A stretch of 57,075 bases of DNA from an uncultured Porphyromonadaceae bacterium. Its GTDB lineage: Bacteria; Bacteroidota; Bacteroidia; Bacteroidales; Muribaculaceae. The stretch spans positions 1-57,075 of the forward strand of contig CAMWLR010000007.1 in NCBI GenBank assembly GCA_947175215.1, read 5' to 3'. Numbering within the stretch: position 1 is the stretch's first letter; each line of letters starts with the position of its first letter. The position numbers were made by a program, and so were the translations under genes. The notes below the pieces were generated by a model, which saw only the letters and a program-made list of their open reading frames with translations, had not been told where the DNA came from and made no database searches. Positions 36,370-44,960 of this stretch are shown here, one piece after another.

Positions 36370-36400
36370 TTTGGTGTTAAGTAAAAAGGTAGTAACTTTG
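36370..36400 (+). promoter_or_regulatory. Promoter of the rhomboid operon
   Basis: TTTG (36370-36373), a 19-nt spacer and TAACTTTG (36393-36400): a full sigma-ABfr consensus about 58 nt before the first rhomboid ATG. Confidence 0.8.
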
Positions 36401-36458
36401 TAGGATATAAATCACTTAAAGTGAATATTAAGAACCGATAAAAGGAGAATACTGCGAT

Positions 36459-37223
36459 ATGAGTTTCAAAGATAGATTCCTTAATCTGCCGCCGGTCACC
36501 AAGAATCTGTTGATAATCAACACGATTATCTTTATGATCATGGCTGTCGCACCTCGTGCCCGAGATGCTTTTGAGAGTTACGGGGCCCTCTATTACTTTA
36601 CTTCCGAGCAATTTTTACCGTGGCAGCTTATAAGCTATATGTTTATCCATGCCAACTTCTGGCATCTGTTTTTCAATATGTTCTCGCTGTGGATGTTCGG
36701 TGTGATAATTGAGCGTACCCTCGGGTCTCAGAAGTATCTGTTTTATTATATAAGCTGCGGTCTGGGGGCAGCCCTCATTCAGGAGGGGGTATTCGCACTG
36801 ATGATCAACCATTATGCGGGTCTGTTTGAAAACAGCGGAGCACTCTGCTCGCTACTGAGGGAAAACAGTGTCTCATACAGTGAGATCTACGCTTTGGGTT
36901 ATGCACCTAACGACCCGGCGATAATGTCAATATTCAACCTCTATCATACACCGACTGTCGGTGCATCAGGGGCAATATACGGTATCTTGTTAGCATTCGG
37001 ATTTCTATATCCACAGATGCGCATTTATCTCCTCTTCCCCCCGATACCGATGAAAGCCCGCACGGCCGTCATGGTATTCGCGGGTATCGAATTGCTGTTA
37101 GGTATCTATAACAATCAGGCCGATACGGTGGCACACTTCGCACATCTCGGCGGGATGCTCATCGGGTTGCTAATATTGTTGTGGTGGAAGAAGAACGGCA
37201 CCATCAGAATGATGTATTATTGA
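36459..37223 (+). CDS. Rhomboid family intramembrane serine protease (first copy)
   Basis: A 254-aa polytopic protease. The N-terminal LPPVTKNLLIINTIIF leads into TM1; the L1 loop has SYMFIHANFWHLFFNMFSLW (HxxxxHxxxN oxyanion motif); the catalytic Ser is in GASGAIYG (TM4) and the catalytic His in AHFAHLGGMLIG (TM6). The dyad is intact. It cleaves transmembrane substrates within the membrane; the substrate is unknown. It is the first of a run of two rhomboids and an EEP-family protein. Confidence 0.9.
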   Translation: MSFKDRFLNLPPVTKNLLIINTIIFMIMAVAPRARDAFESYGALYYFTSEQFLPWQLISYMFIHANFWHLFFNMFSLWMFGVIIERTLGSQKYLFYYISCGLGAALIQEGVFALMINHYAGLFENSGALCSLLRENSVSYSEIYALGYAPNDPAIMSIFNLYHTPTVGASGAIYGILLAFGFLYPQMRIYLLFPPIPMKARTAVMVFAGIELLLGIYNNQADTVAHFAHLGGMLIGLLILLWWKKNGTIRMMYY

Positions 37224-37241
37224 TAATAACGACCCATTGTT

Positions 37242-38012
37242 TTGACCTCATCAGCCCGCGCCACACTGACTCTGGTAATCGCCAACCTGGCGATCTACCT
37301 CGTCATGCTCGGTTGCTGGTTATCACGCGGATTATTCCCCGGTATGCCGGATTATCTTACATCCCTGCTATCGTTGCCGTCTGATCTCCATAGGGTAATG
37401 TCGCATCCGTGGACGATCTTAACATATATGTTTACCCATATCAGTTTTGTCCACCTCACGGTCAATATGCTATGGCTTGTCGGGTTCGGCCCAACGCTGA
37501 GAGGTAACGGGCGACTAACCATTCTGACATATCTTGCCGGAGGTCTCACAGGCGGACTGATGTTTATGCTCACACAGACTCTCTCTGACGATAAAGCAAG
37601 CATACTTGCCGGGGCATCGGCCTCGGTGATAGCCGTGACATTGACCGCTGCCGTGCTCTCTCCGTCTCGCCGACTTGATATGTTATTGTTTGGCAATGTC
37701 AAACTCAAATGGGTGGCATTGATAGCGGTCATCACAATGTTTGCCGGCAGCCGCACATTCTCGGCAAGTACAGCCGCACATTTAGGCGGGGTTATAGCCG
37801 GACTCGTTATAGCCGTAGTAGTAAAAATACGGGACCGCATTATCGTTGAGCGTGCCATGCAAAAAGCCAGAATCGTTACCCGTCAGCGGGCACTCATCAG
37901 CAAAGCCGGAAAGTCTGGTTTCGCCTCATTGTCAGAACCCGAACGACTCGAGCTTTTTAATCTTCACAAGAGTTTTAACAATCATTCCTCAAATAAAGTA
38001 TCATACCGGTGA
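37242..38012 (+). CDS. Rhomboid family intramembrane serine protease (second copy)
   Basis: A 256-aa rhomboid, diverged from its neighbour. THISFVHLTVNMLW matches the HxxxxHxxxN motif; the catalytic Ser is in GASASVIA, so the usual Gly after Ser is Ala; the His is in AAHLGGVIAG. A soluble C-terminal tail of about 60 residues (KARIVTRQRALISKAGKSGF) follows TM6. The start is probably TTG 37242, since the nearest in-frame ATG would remove the first helix and a stop lies at 37227-37229; ATT 37236 is the alternative. It overlaps the next gene by 4 nt (GTGA). Confidence 0.85.
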   Translation: MTSSARATLTLVIANLAIYLVMLGCWLSRGLFPGMPDYLTSLLSLPSDLHRVMSHPWTILTYMFTHISFVHLTVNMLWLVGFGPTLRGNGRLTILTYLAGGLTGGLMFMLTQTLSDDKASILAGASASVIAVTLTAAVLSPSRRLDMLLFGNVKLKWVALIAVITMFAGSRTFSASTAAHLGGVIAGLVIAVVVKIRDRIIVERAMQKARIVTRQRALISKAGKSGFASLSEPERLELFNLHKSFNNHSSNKVSYR

Positions 38013-39208
38013 CTAAACAGAGAATTAAGAAATTTATCGTGATATGCTGTTATATAGCACTATCTCTCTTAGGGATTGTCACGATAGTGTCAGGATACGG
38101 AGGTGTGGTCAATCCGGCGACATCATGCCTGCCGGCAATATTTGCCATGAGCTTCCCGATATGGCTTATGCTGGTACTGCTCGCACTCGGTGTTACAGTT
38201 ATCTTCGACCGAATCATGGCCATAATACCCGGTGTTACGATACTGATATGTCTGGGCCCGATCCTTAACTTCTGCCCGATCAACCTCTCCAAGACCAAGC
38301 TCACCACGGCCCAAGAAGATCGCAGTTTTACCATAATGAGCTATAACGTCTATGGTCTGTATGATTACCGCAAACCGATACTCGGTGTGAGTGACATAAC
38401 GGGGTTGACCAAAGAGGGAATCATCGGTACATCCAACCCCACGCTCTCATACATTCTCAAGAAAGACCCGGACATCGTCTGTATGCAGGAGTGTCACATA
38501 TCATTCGAGCCTACGCAACGTATTATCTCCAAAGCCCTGCTCGACTCGGTCAACTCACGCTACCATTACAACATCTATACCAAAGGTATAGTGATTTTCT
38601 CGAAATTCCCACTATATAAAGTCAACACCATCCCCCTCTCAGACAAGACGGCATATTATGTCGCTGCGATCGCTGAGATACAAGGCCATCGCACCCTGTT
38701 AGTTACCGCGCACCTTGAGTCTATCGGCCTCAACAGTTCGGATAAAGCTCTATATCAAGAAATCACCGAGGGGGAAGGAGGGCGTAAGGCTCTCGCCGGA
38801 GCAAAGACCCAATTGCTGTCAAAACTCTCGCGGGCCTTTATCACCCGAGCTCGTCAGGTCGACCTGATACGCAATCAGATCGACTCGCTCGGGGTCGATA
38901 ATGTGATCGTCACCGGCGATTTCAACGACATCCCCGACTCATACGCTTACCGGCAGATGTGTAAAGATGACTTCAAGAGCGCATTCGCCATGGCCGGTTG
39001 CGGGCCTGTGATCACCTATCACGCCAACCGGTTCTACTTTCAGATCGATCATATACTCTATCGTGGCGCGTTAGATGCCGTTGATTATTACCGGTACGGA
39101 TTTGACCGTTCAGACCATTACCCCATCGAGGCTCGGTTTCTCTGGTCAGAAAACGCCTCAAAGGTCGACCGTAATCTCAAAGGTATCGACCTTATTAACC
39201 GTAAATAA
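38009..39208 (+). CDS. Membrane-anchored endonuclease/exonuclease/phosphatase family protein
   Basis: A 399-aa protein starting with GTG inside the stop region of the second rhomboid. Three N-terminal transmembrane helices (within residues 8-90) are followed by an EEP domain with all key motifs: MSYNVYGL, CMQECH (metal Glu), TAHLES, TGDFNDIPDS (Asp, Asn) and SDHYPIEA (catalytic Asp-His). With the N-terminus in the membrane, the catalytic domain may be periplasmic, which would favour a phosphodiesterase or lipid-phosphatase role over DNA cleavage; topology is not certain. This trio with rhomboids is, as I recall, common in Bacteroidales. Confidence 0.85.
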   Translation: MTKQRIKKFIVICCYIALSLLGIVTIVSGYGGVVNPATSCLPAIFAMSFPIWLMLVLLALGVTVIFDRIMAIIPGVTILICLGPILNFCPINLSKTKLTTAQEDRSFTIMSYNVYGLYDYRKPILGVSDITGLTKEGIIGTSNPTLSYILKKDPDIVCMQECHISFEPTQRIISKALLDSVNSRYHYNIYTKGIVIFSKFPLYKVNTIPLSDKTAYYVAAIAEIQGHRTLLVTAHLESIGLNSSDKALYQEITEGEGGRKALAGAKTQLLSKLSRAFITRARQVDLIRNQIDSLGVDNVIVTGDFNDIPDSYAYRQMCKDDFKSAFAMAGCGPVITYHANRFYFQIDHILYRGALDAVDYYRYGFDRSDHYPIEARFLWSENASKVDRNLKGIDLINRK

Positions 39209-39251
39209 CACGAATATAACAATTATTCACCTATAAACCAACCTGTTGCTT

Positions 39252-41366
39252 ATGAAACCAATCATCTACGGATTCTGCTGCATGGCAGCTGCCGGAGCGG
39301 TTTTACTTTCGGGATGCGGAAAGCAAAATAGAGAGAACCCCTTTATGAAGGCTTACGACACCCCTTACGGAATCCCTCCGTTTGAAGATATTCAGATCTC
39401 GGATTATGAGCCCGCATTCGATGCCGGTATCGCCGAGGCAAAAGCGGCCATCGACTCTATCACATCAAACCCCGATGCGCCGACATTTGCAAACACCATT
39501 CTGCCTCTCGACAATCTCAGCCCCACACTCGACCGCGTGGTGTCGGTGATGTTTGCCCTCACCGAGGCCGACGGATCGCCCGAGTTAACCGAAGTCAACG
39601 AGAAGCTGATGCCCAGATATACAGCGTTCACCGACGAGATGATGATGAACCAGGCCCTGTTTGACCGTGTACGTGTCCTCTATGAAAACATTGACACAGT
39701 CAATCAACCCCTCGACGAACGTCGTGCCATCAACGATACTTATACCGCCTTTGTACGCCGCGGTGCCCTTCTCTCACCCGACAAGCAGAACGAACTCAAA
39801 GAGGTCAACACCAAACTCACCGACCTCTACCTCAAATATAACAAGAACCTGCTGGCCGCAAACAATGCCTTTGAGATCGTCGTCGACAACAAGGATGCCC
39901 TGGCCGGTCTCCCCTCGACAACAATCGACAACGCGGCTGCCGAGGCCAAAGCTCGCGGTAAAGAGGGTAAATGGGTGTTTACACTGCACGCTCCTAGCCG
40001 TCTGGCCGTACTGCAATATGCCGACAACCGCGACCTGCGCGAGAAAATGTGGAAAGGTTACACCACCAACGCCACCACCGGCGACAACGACAACCGTCCC
40101 GTCATCAACGACATCCTCAAACTCCGCGCCAAAAAGGCAGCTCTGCTCGGTTATAAGAACTTCGCCTCATATATGACCGCTGACAAGATGGCAAAGACCC
40201 CCGAAGCAGCCGAAGCCCTGCTGATGAAAATCTTCGTCCCCGCCAAGGCTAAGGTTGCCCAAGAGGTGGCAACCATGCAGCAGCTCAGCAATGACATGGG
40301 GAATACATTCTCTATCGAACCCTGGGATTACTATTACTTCGCCGAGAAGGTGCGTCAGCGCGACTTCGCCCTCAACGAAGCTGAGATCCGTCCCTACTTT
40401 GCAGTTGACTCGGTGCGCAATGGTATCTTTGCCATGGCCAACCGCCTCTATGGGCTTACTTTCGAGGAGATGCCCGATGCCCCCAAATATCACCCCGATG
40501 TCAAAGTCTATGACGTCAGGGATGAGAACGGCGAGCACCTGGCCGTGTTTATGACCGACTACTTTACCCGTGCCTCTAAACGTCAGGGCGCATGGATGGA
40601 AGAACTAAAAACCTCATGGGTCAATCCCGACGGCACCGTTGAGCGCCCAATCATCTATAACGTCGGCAACTTCGCGCCCCCCACAGCCGACGCCCCCGCA
40701 TTGCTTAGTATCGATGATGTGCAGACAATGTTCCATGAGTTCGGCCATGCCCTGCATGGTATGCTGTCACGCGTGCCTCTCAAGAGCCAGAGCGGCACAT
40801 CTGTCGACCGCGACTTTGTCGAGTTCCCCTCACAGTTCCACGAGCATTGGGCATTTGACCCAGAGATGCTTAAAGTTTACGCCCACCATTACAAGACGGG
40901 TGAACTTATCCCTGATTCACTCGTAACCAAGATCAATGCCGCATCTCAGCATAACATGGGCTTCATGACGACCGAATTGGCCGGGGCAGCCCTTCTTGAC
41001 CTCAACTGGGGTCGTCTCAATCCTGACGGAGATGTAGATGTTGATGCGTTCGAGAAACAGGTTGCCGAGAAACTGGGTATGCCCTCACAACTCACTTTCC
41101 GCTATCGTTCACCCTACTTCAAGCATATCTTTGGTGACGACGGTTACGCATCAGGCTACTACACCTATCTTTGGGCCGAAGTATTTGATGCGGATGCCTA
41201 TGAACTGTTCCGCGAGCAGGGAGTATTCAATCCCGAACTTGCCGGCAAGATCAAGCATATCCTCGAGAGCGGTGCATCACAAGATCCCATGGAGCTCTAT
41301 AAGAGCTTTGCCGGTCGCACCCCAACCCCTGACGCGCTCCTCCATCAGCGCGGTCTGGTCGACTGA
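39252..41366 (+). CDS. M3 family peptidase (Dcp/oligopeptidase-like) lipoprotein
   Basis: A 704-aa zinc peptidase from ATG 39252; the TTG two codons upstream is rejected. The signal ends in a lipobox (LLSGCGKQN), so it is membrane-anchored outside the cytoplasm, unlike cytosolic E. coli Dcp but like many Bacteroidetes homologues. The HEFGH motif sits in the conserved TMFHEFGHALHGMLS segment; a downstream Glu (FPSQFHEHW) completes the zinc site. It releases dipeptides from peptide C-termini. It is followed by a terminator hairpin. Confidence 0.92.
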   Translation: MKPIIYGFCCMAAAGAVLLSGCGKQNRENPFMKAYDTPYGIPPFEDIQISDYEPAFDAGIAEAKAAIDSITSNPDAPTFANTILPLDNLSPTLDRVVSVMFALTEADGSPELTEVNEKLMPRYTAFTDEMMMNQALFDRVRVLYENIDTVNQPLDERRAINDTYTAFVRRGALLSPDKQNELKEVNTKLTDLYLKYNKNLLAANNAFEIVVDNKDALAGLPSTTIDNAAAEAKARGKEGKWVFTLHAPSRLAVLQYADNRDLREKMWKGYTTNATTGDNDNRPVINDILKLRAKKAALLGYKNFASYMTADKMAKTPEAAEALLMKIFVPAKAKVAQEVATMQQLSNDMGNTFSIEPWDYYYFAEKVRQRDFALNEAEIRPYFAVDSVRNGIFAMANRLYGLTFEEMPDAPKYHPDVKVYDVRDENGEHLAVFMTDYFTRASKRQGAWMEELKTSWVNPDGTVERPIIYNVGNFAPPTADAPALLSIDDVQTMFHEFGHALHGMLSRVPLKSQSGTSVDRDFVEFPSQFHEHWAFDPEMLKVYAHHYKTGELIPDSLVTKINAASQHNMGFMTTELAGAALLDLNWGRLNPDGDVDVDAFEKQVAEKLGMPSQLTFRYRSPYFKHIFGDDGYASGYYTYLWAEVFDADAYELFREQGVFNPELAGKIKHILESGASQDPMELYKSFAGRTPTPDALLHQRGLVD

Positions 41367-41433
41367 TAATATACGACAATATTAATAGTAGACAATCTGA
41401 CTCAACCCGCTTTAACGGGTAACCATTATTCCT

Positions 41434-41474
41434 CTCCCGTGTAGATATTCACAATCTACGCGGGAGTGTTCTGT
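41434..41474 (+). terminator. Terminator after the M3 peptidase gene
   Basis: A 13-bp stem (CTCCCGTGTAGAT with ATCTACGCGGGAG, one G-T pair) followed by TGTTCTGTTTTT. A smaller ACCCG/CGGGT hairpin precedes it. Confidence 0.85.
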
Positions 41475-41545
41475 TTTTGGGTATATGGTGAACCTAACCG
41501 CCTCGCAAATCATTTATATAATAGCGGACAAAACCGTAAGATTTA

Positions 41546-42031
41546 ATGAACATAAGACCGACACATCCTTACCCTACCATTGACTTAATCGCCGTTACCG
41601 ACATTAATGATCTGATGCTTTGGCGAGCAGAAGTTATCGCCAATGTATTTGAGCAACCTGCGTCACAAACTTTGCTCGATGCCAACCGTCGCTATTATCT
41701 CACGCATATCGCCGACGGGACGCATTATGCAGTTAAGGCACTGTATGGCGGAGAGGAGGCAGGTTGCGGGTCAGTCTGCTTCAGTGACGAGCTCCCGTCA
41801 CCCGACAATCCCGATGGCAGGTGCGCCTATCTTATGAATATATATGTCCGCGAGCCATATCGCAACAATGGTATCGCTCATAAAATAATAGACAGGCTTA
41901 TTGCCGTGTCAAAACGACACAAAGCCGCAAAGATATATCTCGAAACTACCGATCAAGGTAAGCCGGTATATCAGTCGTCTGGATTCACGGCTATGCCAGA
42001 TATGATGAAATATTATGATACAGAGACTTAG
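41546..42031 (+). CDS. GNAT family N-acetyltransferase
   Basis: A 161-aa acetyl-CoA-dependent transferase. YLMNIYVREPYRNNGIAHKIIDRLI (residues about 93-117) contains the pyrophosphate-binding RxxGxA-type loop in the form RNNGIA, and LETTDQGKPVYQSSGF is the closing strand and helix. The substrate is unknown. The gene overlaps the following esterase by 17 nt, suggesting coupled translation. Confidence 0.85.
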   Translation: MNIRPTHPYPTIDLIAVTDINDLMLWRAEVIANVFEQPASQTLLDANRRYYLTHIADGTHYAVKALYGGEEAGCGSVCFSDELPSPDNPDGRCAYLMNIYVREPYRNNGIAHKIIDRLIAVSKRHKAAKIYLETTDQGKPVYQSSGFTAMPDMMKYYDTET

Positions 42032-42686
42032 CATCGCAAACCTCGACTGTCTGTGCAGTATTGCCAAGACTCCGGGGAACATCGCCTATATCCTATACCC
42101 GATGGATATGCTTGCCGACTGGATAGAGCAAGCATCTCTTAAATATGGTGTGAGCATTGTCGTGATAACCGGCATGGACTGGCAGAATGTTTTCAGCCCG
42201 TGGCCTGCAAAAGGTGTGCCACGCGGCACTGAGGACTTCAAAGGTCAATCTCCAGAGTTTCTCAACTTACTTCAGACAACCGTTACACCGGCAATCGAGT
42301 CTCACATCGGTATGAGTGAGAAACCTAACCGCTCACTCATCGGTGTATCTATGTCCGGTCTGTTTGCACTGTGGCAATGGATGGTTAGCGATACATTCCA
42401 CAACATAGCATCCCTATCGGGATCTTTCTGGTACGAGGGTTTTCTCGAATGGATGCAACGACTCGCCATCCCGCCTAAAACCGGCAGGGGATATTTTCTG
42501 CTCGGATCTAAGGAGTCTAAATCTAATGTCCGGGAGTTCAACACCGTCGGCCACAATACCGATGAAATCGTCACTCTGCTCAGTGATGCCGGGATAAAAG
42601 TTGGATTTCAGTCAGTTCCCGGCGACCACTATTCTGACCCTATCCCGCGCCTTGACAGAGCATTCACATCATTGTTTTTACCATAA
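42015..42686 (+). CDS. Alpha/beta hydrolase, putative esterase family
   Basis: A 223-aa cytosolic protein of the Fes/esterase-D-like superfamily. The nucleophile elbow is GVSMSG (about residues 109-114), followed by the SLSGSFWY motif typical of these esterases and a terminal GDHY carrying the catalytic His. The acid is probably the Asp/Glu near LLGSKES. It overlaps the GNAT gene by 17 nt. No signal peptide, so siderophore or other esters would be processed inside the cell; the actual substrate is unknown. Confidence 0.78.
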   Translation: MIQRLSIANLDCLCSIAKTPGNIAYILYPMDMLADWIEQASLKYGVSIVVITGMDWQNVFSPWPAKGVPRGTEDFKGQSPEFLNLLQTTVTPAIESHIGMSEKPNRSLIGVSMSGLFALWQWMVSDTFHNIASLSGSFWYEGFLEWMQRLAIPPKTGRGYFLLGSKESKSNVREFNTVGHNTDEIVTLLSDAGIKVGFQSVPGDHYSDPIPRLDRAFTSLFLP

Positions 42687-42739
42687 AGACTCTCTTAATC
42701 ATATAATTCATAAAGAATCGCTTTTCAACACATATCATT

Positions 42740-43381
42740 ATGACCGAAGGATATAAAGTATTGTTAGTTAACGGTAGCCCGCAACTCAAAGGATGCGTGG
42801 CACGCGCCTTTGACGAAGTCGAGAAAACATTCAAAGAGTGTGGTATAGAGACCGAACGCATAAATATCGGCAATAAAGACATCCGCGGATGTATCGCATG
42901 CAACTATTGCCGCTCGCACGGTAAGTGCGTGTTTAACGATGCTGTCAATGAGACATCCCCCAAACTGGCCGAAGCGGATGGTATCATTGTCGGCACACCG
43001 ACTTACTATGCCGGGAGCAACGGGCAGGTACTGTCATTTCTCGACCGCCTCTTTTACAGCTCGGCCACGACCGTACCCAAAGCGATGAAAGTCGGGGCAG
43101 CCGTCGTCTCATCACGCAGGGCCGGCAGTACATCTGCCTTTGAGGAGATAAACAAGTATTTCACCATAGCCTCAATGCCTGTGGCATCCTCGACATATTG
43201 GAATGAGGTACACGGCTTTACTGCCGCAGATGTCGAGGCCGACCTCGAGGGGTTGCAGACGATGCGTAACCTGGCCCGTAATATGGCTTTCCTCATCAAG
43301 GCTATCAGGACACAGAAAGAGGTTGAAGGTATTCCCGAACAGGAGCGCGACAGCTTCACATCATTCTTCACCGAGGCGTAA
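42740..43381 (+). CDS. Iron-sulfur flavoprotein-like NAD(P)H-dependent FMN reductase
   Basis: A 213-aa flavodoxin-fold protein: LLVNGSPQLKG is the FMN phosphate loop and GTPTYYAGSNGQVLSFLDRLFY the isoalloxazine region. Cys51, 54, 57 and 63 (GCIACNYCRSHGKC) make a CX2CX2CX5C motif like the compact [4Fe-4S] ligand set of archaeal and anaerobe iron-sulfur flavoproteins. It probably shuttles electrons or reduces quinones or oxygen species in an anaerobe. It has a separate upstream gap of 53 nt and a terminator downstream. Confidence 0.85.
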   Translation: MTEGYKVLLVNGSPQLKGCVARAFDEVEKTFKECGIETERINIGNKDIRGCIACNYCRSHGKCVFNDAVNETSPKLAEADGIIVGTPTYYAGSNGQVLSFLDRLFYSSATTVPKAMKVGAAVVSSRRAGSTSAFEEINKYFTIASMPVASSTYWNEVHGFTAADVEADLEGLQTMRNLARNMAFLIKAIRTQKEVEGIPEQERDSFTSFFTEA

Positions 43382-43423
43382 GCATCTTCAAAACAACCCG
43401 GCTAACTCACCTCATAAAAAAAA

Positions 43424-43460
43424 TCCGCAACGACTCAGACTGTTGTTGCGGAGCTTTTTT
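43424..43460. terminator. Bidirectional terminator between the flavoprotein and TPR genes
   Basis: TCCGCAACGAC (43424-43434) pairs with GTTGTTGCGGA (43442-43452) with one wobble; A-run before and T-run after, so it can serve the plus-strand reductase and the minus-strand TPR gene. Confidence 0.88.
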
Positions 43461-43484
43461 ATAATGCTTATTGTCAGGAGGAGA

Positions 43485-44960
43485 TTACTGACTGAAATCT
43501 ATCGCGAGCGGGTCGAAATTTTTAAGATTCTCGGGCAATTCATCACTTGCTGCAATCGCGCGTATCAGCCGCGCCGTCAGTTTTATACCACGCTGCTTAA
43601 AGAAATCATCAATAGAGTCTCCCGAATGCTTATCTGTCTCAATCTGCTTGCAGACCCTCACTGCATCATCCCGGCGCCCTAATCGCAAATAGATGCAGGC
43701 TAACAAGATATAATCGGTTGCAGTGAGGTAAGGTGGAGCAAGCGACAAATCAATCTTACCGCCTGACAGTTCCTCAAAGACTTCGACATAGCGCTCGTGC
43801 ATCCCCGAGTCATATAAAATATGCAGATAAAACTCGCGCCCCTCATCAGCGCCTGCCCGGGTGTAATAATAGTCTGCCACACGGCCTGCGAGTTTCAACT
43901 TATCCTTTTCCATTAGCCCCATTATCAGGGTACGCCAGTTAGCGGCAGGCACCTTTAGCCTGTGATAAGCCATCTCAAGATAATCATCAAGATTCTCAGG
44001 GGCGAGTTCGGCGATAACCGACATCGGGTCGATATTGCCGGCGGTGTTAATGCCGTTGCATAACATCACGGCATATATGTCACAAGCCTCCTTGATACGT
44101 TTATCTCTGATATAAGCCTCAGCAAGCCCCTCGAGGGCATAATTGTTGAGAGGATCTTTTGATAAGATCTCCTCAAGTATCTCTATTGACTCGCTGCGCT
44201 TGTCATCCATCACCACCATTATCACACCCTTGGTCAGACGGGCATTGAAATGATCCGGATCTATGGCAAGAGCATAGTCAACTGCAGCCAGGGCATCGTC
44301 GGTGTGCGACAGGCCAAACTCAATACGGGCCAGCAACAGCCAGGCCTCGATATTAAACGGTTCGAGCCGTGTCAACTCCTCGGCCACCCGGCGTGCCTCC
44401 TCGAGATATGCGTCATCCTCCTTAAGACTTTCGGCTACCTCAAAAGCAAGTCCTCGTGAATCCTCTGCCCTTTTGCTCAGCCGGGGATAATATTTGACAA
44501 GCAGATCACGACGATCAAGCTCACGCAGCAAGTCGATGATCTTTAAGACAGACTCACAATCGAGCTTATCATATTTTGTCAATATACGGTCAAGATCTCC
44601 CTCCGGGTCTCCCGAGGGATAATTCTTGACACCCATCTGCAAGACATCCCATAACGGAGTATCACGACGGCCACCGCGCATTGCCATATCAGAGGCTGCA
44701 TCTTGCGACACGTAAGATAAAAAGAAAGCCATACGCTCGTCAAACTCATGGTTGTCAGGATAGAGACGTGATGCTGTCAGGAATACAAACATCTGCACCA
44801 TCGCATCACCCTCGTCCTGAGCATAGTCATAGATGTCGAGCAGCTCGTTTATTTCGTAATAGTCAATAACAGCGCCGCTCTCGACCTCCTTGCGGAATCG
44901 GTCGTAGAGCGAGCGCATATATTCTTCGTCAGATTTACGGGCCTCGTCGTCGTTATACAT
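43485..44960 (-). CDS. TPR-repeat protein
   Basis: A 491-aa soluble protein, almost wholly helical, with TPR units recognisable around [27 protein letters not shown] and [26 protein letters not shown], and more diverged repeats on both sides. The very acidic N-terminus ([15 protein letters not shown]) has no signal peptide. It probably scaffolds protein interactions in the cytosol. It starts 8 nt inside the end of glnS, so its translation is likely coupled to the synthetase; a functional link is not otherwise known to me. Confidence 0.8.
   Translation of the reverse strand: MYNDDEARKSDEEYMRSLYDRFRKEVESGAVIDYYEINELLDIYDYAQDEGDAMVQMFVFLTASRLYPDNHEFDERMAFFLSYVSQDAASDMAMRGGRRDTPLWDVLQMGVKNYPSGDPEGDLDRILTKYDKLDCESVLKIIDLLRELDRRDLLVKYYPRLSKRAEDSRGLAFEVAESLKEDDAYLEEARRVAEELTRLEPFNIEAWLLLARIEFGLSHTDDALAAVDYALAIDPDHFNARLTKGVIMVVMDDKRSESIEILEEILSKDPLNNYALEGLAEAYIRDKRIKEACDIYAVMLCNGINTAGNIDPMSVIAELAPENLDDYLEMAYHRLKVPAANWRTLIMGLMEKDKLKLAGRVADYYYTRAGADEGREFYLHILYDSGMHERYVEVFEELSGGKIDLSLAPPYLTATDYILLACIYLRLGRRDDAVRVCKQIETDKHSGDSIDDFFKQRGIKLTARLIRAIAASDELPENLKNFDPLAIDFSQ

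Noticed and set aside
36164-36458. Small RNA or ORF in the AT-rich gap between the channel and rhomboid operons
   Set aside because: Only divergent promoter boxes can be supported; no structured RNA or start-stop pair stands out.
39252-41366. M3 lipoprotein peptidase as a novelty
   Set aside because: Lipid-anchored Dcp-like enzymes are common in Bacteroidetes and all motifs are standard.
43203-43682. A 159-codon plus-strand frame crossing the terminator at 43424
   Set aside because: It overlaps two real genes and a bidirectional terminator, and has low-complexity basic sequence.
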